Source: Strigops habroptila
Lineage: Eukaryota; Chordata; Aves; Psittaciformes; Psittacidae
NCBI RefSeq assembly: GCF_004027225.2
Contig: NC_044288.2
Coordinates: 4,370,719 to 4,434,718 of the forward strand
Length of the DNA: 64,000 nucleotides
Direction of reading: 5' to 3'
Shown here one piece after another: positions 56,726 to 64,000 of the stretch. The number at the start of each line of letters is the position of its first letter. Position 1 is the stretch's first letter. Below the pieces are notes generated by a model. The model did no database searches and was not told the DNA's origin. It worked only from the letters and a program-made list of their open reading frames with translations. The position numbers and the translations under genes were made by a program.

Positions 56726-59700
56726 GTATGGATGAGGCTAGAACCAGGAGGCTCTGATTAAATGCTCAGATCCCACCACAGCCAACCACAGGTTCATTGC
56801 CCTTTCTCCCAGGCTCTGCTCCTCCTCTGGATGAATTTAGACCTACACCAGACTAATGCTGCAGAGAGCCAGTACTAAACTCTGCTATCAGCCAAACTGA
56901 GATATAGTTTACAATAGCACAATGACCTCAGAGAGGATCTGCTGAGGAAAAATAAATGGGCTGCGCCCTTTTGTTGCTTCCTTCAAAAGCCTGCCTACTG
57001 TGGCTTCCTTGTTTTCACATTTGCTTGCCAGGAAGGGCACATCTGACATTTCTTTGGTTTTCCCTGTAGGACTTGTTGGAGGTCCCATGTGCAGAAAAGG
57101 AGTTTCAACTGACCCTCACTGATGAGCACAGAAACTTAAAGGACTAACCTATTCTCCCTGCTGTTTATCTAGTCATTAAGTGAACAAAGGATGACTGCCC
57201 TGTTGAACCATTCTGTCACAACTCAAGCAATAGGACTATTTTCGCTGGTGCATTTGATGCTACAAAACCACCTGCCTCTTTTTCATCCCAAATTTCAGTG
57301 AGTTAAACACACAAGGTCTGACTTTCTGATGCTGAAAGAAAACAAACAACCTCTAGTTCCCACCTCAGGAAAGCAAATGGTCTTCTGTTATTTTCAGCCT
57401 GGCTTCCTGGCCATCTCAAGACTGGAAATAGAGGATTAGCATTTTAAAACAATCCCAAGCATGCATTTTGAAATCTTGCAATTGCACTACAATCCCGATG
57501 AGTGGAAAGTCTTTTACCATCACTTATGGCAACTCCTTCCCTTCTTCCATGGCCAGTCTTTGCTTGGCACTCCCCCAGGAAGAGCTTTTGGGGAAGATGG
57601 AGGAGCTGTCTGTACCCACACCTCGAGACAGCTCTGTTCTGCTCCCTCCCCTCATCCAGAGGAATGGGGTCAAGCTGCCATAGCTTCTTTCTCCATCTCT
57701 GCACGCTCCTGCAGGTGATTCCCCAAGCTAGGTGAAGAGGACGAAACACATCTCCAGGATCAGGCTGTGCCCATGGCAGGTGGGTGCCACTATTCAATCC
57801 CTACATCCTGCACCCTTTGGGTCACGTAAATAGTTGATTGGGAATATGCGTATCTGTGTGTTTGCGCAAAGGTTATTTCACCTCTGGAAGGTCTTCCCAT
57901 GGTGGTTTTGCACTGCCACAGTCTTTCCATGAGTAAAGTACTTTCCATAGGTGTCATAGTGCCATTTCCAAAATGTTCTGGGACAGATTTGCAAAAAGTA
58001 CAGCGAGGTGTCCCCATCCCTTTAATGCTCCCAGTAGCACAGCACTGGAGCTGGATCACAGCCACCTCCCAAGGAACAGATGACCTGAAAGGTGTCCTCA
58101 ATCCATCTGAATTAAGCCCTGCAAAACGAGACCAGTAACAAGGCCAATGAAGGGACACGGTGTTGTGCAAATATTACAGGCTTATCTACTTATTTGGATT
58201 ATGCAACAGGCCTAGAAGAACAGCTTCCATCCTGTGAACTTCTTTAACGCATCTTCTGAGCTTGTAGGAGGTGTTGCAACACTGCAGCTCGGGCTCGCTC
58301 CGCTCCACGGTGTGAGGCATCTGCTGGGGAGATTCTTGACTTACCTGCTGGCTCCCAGACAGACGCTGTCAGCGCCTCTTGCTTCACCCTCACACACCTC
58401 CTAGGGGAGCGTGTGACCTCCCTGCTTCCCAAGAAGCAAGGGAAGAAGCAGAGCTCATGCTTTCAAGACAGGGTTTCAAGACCCTGGTTGTGGAGGGAGG
58501 ACACGACCACAAAGTCATTTTGCTCTCTGAGCTCCCAAGTTGCATCTCTAACTGAATTTTGCCAGCCAGATGGCTGTCCTGGGACTGCCTGGATCAGGAG
58601 CCATAAGCTCCGAAGCATTAGGGTCAGCAAAGCCATTTATGTCACGCAGCTACTGCTACTGGTATCCTTGTTATTTCTAATAAATCCCTGGGCTTGGTGC
58701 TTGCTGTGCACTTGAATCTGGTGCAGAAGCCCTGGTTATTCTTGTCCTCCTGGTTTTCTCCCATCCTCTGTTCTCATTTCTCCTCCCTGGAGTAGACTTG
58801 CCTCTCCTGACCCCTCCTGCCAGAGTTCTCCATGTTCCTTCCAGCTGCCTTGTCGCCAGAGGAGTTTGGGACACATGAGCTCCCGCAGGAGCAGGGTCTG
58901 CATGTCTCGTGCACACATGGGTTTGTCTCCCAGCAGATGCACAGGGGCAGGAATCGGGACATCCAACCATTCCCCTGCTTGTCTGGCTCTGACACATCTG
59001 GTGGCTATCTGTGTCAAACTGCACAAATCCCCCTGAAATAAGCCCTTGGCACTAGAAGCTCTGCTTGTCCCAAGCATAAGCTAAATAGGATTTTGTTCAA
59101 GTTTACCTTAATACAAAGACCGACTGCATCCCATCAGGCTGGATGGTCTTGGCTTTGCAAGCAAAGCAGAAAAGAATGCGAAGGAACAAAAGTGAAATAA
59201 TCCTGAGGGTGAAGAGGATGTGTGAATCCCTCATGTGAAATGGCTCTAAATGAAGTCACTGCAACAAGCACAGTCTTCACTAACCACTTGTAAACCTGGG
59301 TTGTTTCCTCTTGTCAAATACTTTATATAACCCAAGACAAAGATGTAGATTGGAGTGGACAGGAATCCTTTGCAGGAACATCACAATTCTGTAGCTAGAA
59401 GAAAAAACAATAAAGATGAAAATGTTCCTGCAGGTGCTGCAGGGTTTTGGTCATAACATTTTGATTCATTTTGCTCAGTTTAATGAGTTCTTTCCTTTTG
59501 AATGTGATACCCAGGAATGTTGTTATTGTTTGAGGGGAGACGCCTGCTCACACCAGAAAGGTAACCCAGGGAGTAATTCTTCTAGAGAAAGCTCCAACAT
59601 TTCGATTTACAGAGAATCTGAATGCCTGTTTTTCTGTCATATTCTTTTAGTTTTGGTGGGGTTTTTTGTATTTTGAGTGATTACCCTTGTTTGGCCCTTC

Positions 59701-60689
59701 TTGACTTCAAATGGGGCTGTCAGAATGGGCACAACCAGCCCCCTGCTGCTGTATAGATTTTGGCAATTCATTTAAATCAGTGGCATAAACCTTGTATGAA
59801 TTCTGGTGGAAAAAAACTGGGATTTGGTGGGGCTGCTGCTGCTGCCACTGTGGGCTCTTGCAGGGCTGTGACAAGGATCCCAGAGCGATGCAGGACCTCC
59901 ATAGGACAGTGTGCTCCTGGGCTGTGCTGCTCTGTGCTTGCTTCCCCTGACAAACCCAGGGGAAGTGACACTATGGGTTTGGGTGTTTTTAAAGCAAATG
60001 AAGGTGTGAACATTGAGGGTATTGTCTTAGCTCCATTAGAAGAGTGAGCTGAGCCATGGCAAGCCTAAGTGGGTGCAGAGCACATGCGAAGGATCCATAT
60101 TTAAATGGACATCACATCTGGAAAGATGAAAGGGAATTTCCTAAAATACCATCCTTGACAGTATCAAGAAATGGGATTTCTCCTCTTTTTCTTCCAGCAG
60201 AAAGCACCCTGTGAGCAGAGGCTTCTCCCAGCTGCTTCTCAGCATGCTCAGCAACCCCACAGTGCCACATCCCTGCAGCAGCAGTTTGTGACATGATATG
60301 TCTGGTGAGTAGCATCATGCAGGGCTTTGGGCAGGTAGGAAGGATGTAAACTACTCTGCACTGGACGCTGTGCCTCCAAATGTGGGGAAGACCCGTAGCT
60401 TACTGCAGGACCCCAGTTCTTCCTCTGCCTCAGCCTGGAGGCATGTCCCTGCCATCAAGGTGCTCCCAGCACGTCTGCCACCCCCATGGCATGTTCCTCC
60501 CCTCTGTGGTTGCATGTGTCCAGAAGGGAGGTTATATATAGACAGACAGGATAAAGAATCTGAGCACAGATTAACCAGACAGGCCTGGGACCAGGTAATC
60601 TGCCCCTGCTCTGCATCTTGCATGGCTCTGGCCAAGTAGGGGATAATGCTCTAGTGCTTACTTCCCGACAGGAAAAAGTTTCTCACTGT
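56726..60689. other. Intergenic, nothing recognised
   Basis: No gene or mobile element recognised. Around 58161-58211 two C/EBP-like sites (TTGTGCAAAT and ATTATGCAAC) lie about 30 bp apart. Confidence 0.45.
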
Positions 60690-61010
60690 TTATCAAACAG
60701 GGCACTTTTCACATCAGTAGATATAGTATATATATTTGTAAGCCAGGTGTGGTCAACTGTAAGATCTTAACTTCTATAATGAATTGAAGGAATGATGAAT
60801 TGTAAATGAACTAACAAAAAGCAATGTTCCTGGGAACGATTGGCCACCATAACACCAGAGGGCTCTGATAGTTATATAGAGATAACAATGGACTCAAAAC
60901 CATGACACATTACCTACTTTGCCAAAACAACACCAACTACCAGCCTTTAATTAACCCAGGAAAGGAACATGTATGATTTTATATATGTTCAATATATAGC
61001 CAAGACACGC
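60690..61010. promoter_or_regulatory. AT-rich block with candidate CTCF site
   Basis: AT-rich, repeat-free sequence with alternating TATATA runs at both ends. In its middle lies CACCAGAGGGCTCT (60853-60866), which matches the CTCF core CCASYAGRKGGCRSY at most positions. Confidence 0.35.
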
Positions 61011-64000
61011 CAAGTCTTGGAGATACGTTGGCCACTCAGTATATACACATGGTGGGTCTGGGTTTTCCTTCTGTCTTCACGTGCCATTTGGTGCCTATGA
61101 GCAGACGGTGCTGCGTGACCCTTGGGTAGAAAGTCCTTCTGGCAGAGGGTGTCATGGGGATGCCCCATCTTCATCCAGATAGCCCGGGGCACATGGGGCT
61201 CTAGCTGAGCACCCCTGCTCTTGTCTGGACAGGCTGGGCAAATGGGGGGTGGCAATGGCCAAAAGGCTTGAGGGAAGGCAGCAGTCAGCTTGTAACTGCT
61301 CTGAGCTTGAGTTGAGTTGGACTTTACTATGGTTTGCAAAGGGACCCTCAGGTGAGCTGGTCCTGCCATGGCAAAATGAATCTCACAGCCTCCATGGGAT
61401 GTTTGGATCAAATCAGGGGCCCAATCTGTTTAATCCTTAGTGCAGCAAATACAGTTGGCAATCAGGTGTGGTGTGACTGGCACTGCACACTCCTGCACAT
61501 GGCACTTGATCCTGGAGACGGGATCAAACAAGTGCTCCTTGTTTGATGCGCAGGGAGGAGTGGGCTTGTGGATACCAGCCCAGCCATTCATGCAGCCTTT
61601 CTTCTTTCCCACAGCATCTCCCCTAACACTTTGACAGGGCCTTTGCTGGACCTGTCTGGTGGATTAACAACCCCTCTCTGTAATCAGCAGATTGCATAAT
61701 TACCCCATTTCTTCATCAATTGCACTCATTTGCAAATTCTTTCAACAAACAACTCCATGAGTGCCTGTGACATCCACAGGCACTCCCCACCCAACCCTGG
61801 CCAACCCCAGCTCCTTCCTCCAGCTTTTCTCAGCCTGTTGTCGGAGTGTCCTATGTGTTAAAGTAGAGCTGCAAACACACCGCATGCCTTCCGAAGAGTT
61901 TGCTATTTGTGAGCTGTTGCTTCCAGACCTGATTTGCCTTGGCCCTGCTTCTTGGATTTCCTTTCACTCTCATACAAACAGACAAGTTTTGGCACTGGAT
62001 GGCAACAACAGCAACCCATGAGGAGCTGCTGGCTTCTCTCTGCTGTGCTGAGCTGCCTTGAGAGTAGGAATCCTGCAAAGCCAGTGCATGGCTTAAGCTC
62101 TCAAAAGCCCCAGCTCCTTCAGTTCTAACCTGCTGGGTAGGTTGGCACTCAGGGGAACGGTGCAGCCCCTAGACTGACAGGAGGAGGGGGAAGTTGTGCA
62201 GAGAAAGGCTCTTAACTGGTGTAGCTGCCCTTGACATTGTTGTGTGGGTGCAGATACGAGCTCTGAAGAAAGCTGCGGGTGTGTTGAGAGCGATGAAGGC
62301 TCCCTGAGAGCTACTAAACAGTGTGACCATCCTGCAAGCAACAAGAAGGTGTTTTAAACTCAAAGAAGTGAATTCAGCAGGGAAACCAGGAGGTCTGCAA
62401 GAGCAGGGAGACCTCAGTGGGGAAGAAAAACTCCCTTGTGCACGTGTATCGAATGCCAGCATGAGGCAAACAGAGAAAGCAAATGGATGAAGGAGAAGTG
62501 ATGGGAAAAGGGAGGAGACACTGGCAGCATCCAGGAGGTGTGCGGCTGCTATTGCTATGGGCTGGGTTATCCCCGAGAAAGCCGTGTGCTCAGTAACCAG
62601 GAATGATCCTGGCTCTACAACTGCCTTCTGTCATTGTTTTTGCATTTCTCCATGTTTTTCACTTTGTTTTCAACTCCGTAATCAAAAGCTTTGCTTTGTA
62701 CAACGCTGTGACCAGCTTGCATGCTCTCAGACTCAGTGTGTGGTGGGAAGAGGGGAAAGAGATAAAGCTGAAAATACCAAATCTCATCTTCCTTCCAAAG
62801 GAATGGATCAATGCAGAGGGAAACGTGCAGGCAGCACCCAGGGCGTGCAGTTCAGGATGGATATAGGGATCTGAGTCTGGACATTGTGCACCCTGCACCA
62901 GGGCTCCAGGCTGGCTCCAAGCATCCACTGCTGGCTCTGGTAATGACACTGCTGGAGGGAGATCCTTGTCTTCTCAGGCCAGTGGTTTCTTCTGATCACT
63001 GCTTACCTGACAAATTGCCATCAGATGATGAAATCAAAACATATATATTCAAATGTGAAGAGCTCTGGGATGCTGTGAGATGGAAACCTTGACTTTAGGT
63101 TTAAAACACATTGCAATGATCACATGGCAACTTTATTCTGAGGAATCCTAGTTTGTGCCTGTGCAGGTTTGCTGTGCTGTGACAGGGATTCAGAAACAGT
63201 TGCTAAAGCAGTGACAAAAATAAGATTTTCACTATTTTTGACTCTTGCTTGCCTTGCTGGACCCAACCACAGCTACCACAGTGGGTGCCAGGTTATATTC
63301 CTGCACATGCAATAACAATGCAGTATAACCTAAATTCTGGTTGCAGAGCCTCTCTCGTTGACTGAAGATGACTCGGAACCCCACTTCTTTGCTTTTTTAG
63401 TCCTTAGCTTAAGCAGTGCGCTCACCCAATCCAGGATTGGCAAATGCACTTTGGCAAAGGCTTTCCAGAGGGACAGTGAAATGTGATTGCCTTCACTTTT
63501 AGGTGCCCAGCAGCCTGTTTTTAAGTTGAGTGTGAAAAGTCAAGGCACTAAGATATCCAGTCACTTACAAAGTTCCTGGTCCACATGACTAATTGCATCT
63601 CAGCTATAAAGAAGGCAGGATAGGTAAACTCATCTGCAGCTTAAGTCATACACAGCCCTTGCCAAAAGATTGCTTGTCCAGACTCTGTGGGGGAAAAACC
63701 TACTGAGTCACCAACCTTCTTAGACATTGGGAATAGATTAGTAAGGCTTTGAAAAAGCCAGAATAAAGGCCAAAAATTGATCATATATTGGAGGTGGGAT
63801 GTGAAAACATCCAGGACAACTCCCTTCTTGAACACTTCAAGTAAAGGTCTAGGGGGTTTATGTATCTAGGAGGTAGGGAGGAGCTGAGCATGGAGCAGCT
63901 ATGCATTATCAGGACATCCGGGTCCTGCAGACAGTGGGGAAGGAGATGGTCAGACTGGCAGGGCTGGGCAGGAGTACTCTTTATCACTACTCTCCCCAGC
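61011..64000. other. Intergenic, nothing recognised
   Basis: No gene or mobile element recognised to the window end. Overlapping inverted repeats lie at 61506-61547. Confidence 0.5.
61523..61547. repeat. Perfect 10-bp inverted repeat
   Basis: ATCAAACAAG and CTTGTTTGAT flank a 5-nt loop. The left arm overlaps a second possible stem (TTGATCC at 61506-61512 with GGATCAA at 61521-61527). Confidence 0.75.

Noticed and set aside
1-64000. Retroviral, CRISPR, tRNA or rRNA content
   Set aside because: No retroviral coding block or LTR pair, no spaced direct-repeat array, and no cloverleaf or rRNA core was seen on either strand by eye. A covariance-model or repeat-library scan would be more sensitive.

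Overview
This window is vertebrate nuclear DNA and almost certainly from a bird. The evidence is a dense scatter of CR1 LINE fragments, several ending in the typical ATTCTATGATTCT-type tail, compact intergenic DNA, and a single recognisable protein gene. That gene is a CITED-family transcriptional co-activator on the minus strand near the left end. Neoaves is plausible because several young, near-identical CR1 copies are present, but the species cannot be fixed from the sequence.

Layout. About 1-4.7 kb is intergenic DNA downstream of the gene; it holds a CR1 3' end and an old, rearranged CR1/L3-type LINE. About 4.73-6.96 kb is the CITED4 (CITED3-like) transcription unit, read right to left: a TATA box at 6958-6963, a short 5' leader with a probable small intron, an uninterrupted 206-codon coding region (5987-6607), and a roughly 1.25 kb 3' UTR. 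The 3' UTR has two AU-rich elements and ends at an AATAAA with a GU-rich stretch just beyond. A CpG island of roughly 650 bp covers the start of the coding region and the promoter, and a CR1 copy lies directly upstream of it.

From about 7.1 kb to 64 kb I find no gene that I can name. This agrees with the large interval upstream of CITED4 that I recall from the human 1p34 locus (CITED4 to CTPS1). The desert contains CR1 fragments on both strands, two ancient amniote-type repeats, a 288-nt uninterrupted purine tract built on AAAGG, a 48-bp exact tandem duplication, several perfect inverted repeats, and AT-rich blocks with clustered homeodomain, SOX, octamer, C/EBP and RFX-like motifs that look like conserved regulatory elements. 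There is also one TATA-plus-CpG candidate promoter (about 21.15 kb), a candidate CTCF site (about 60.86 kb), and one exon-like open segment with good splice sites (27707-28224).

I read the window as a small hypoxia/CBP-p300-linked regulator gene followed by its long, repeat-punctuated regulatory desert. I did not find a novel multi-gene system. The most checkable surprises are the regulatory candidates and the two possible unannotated transcription units.
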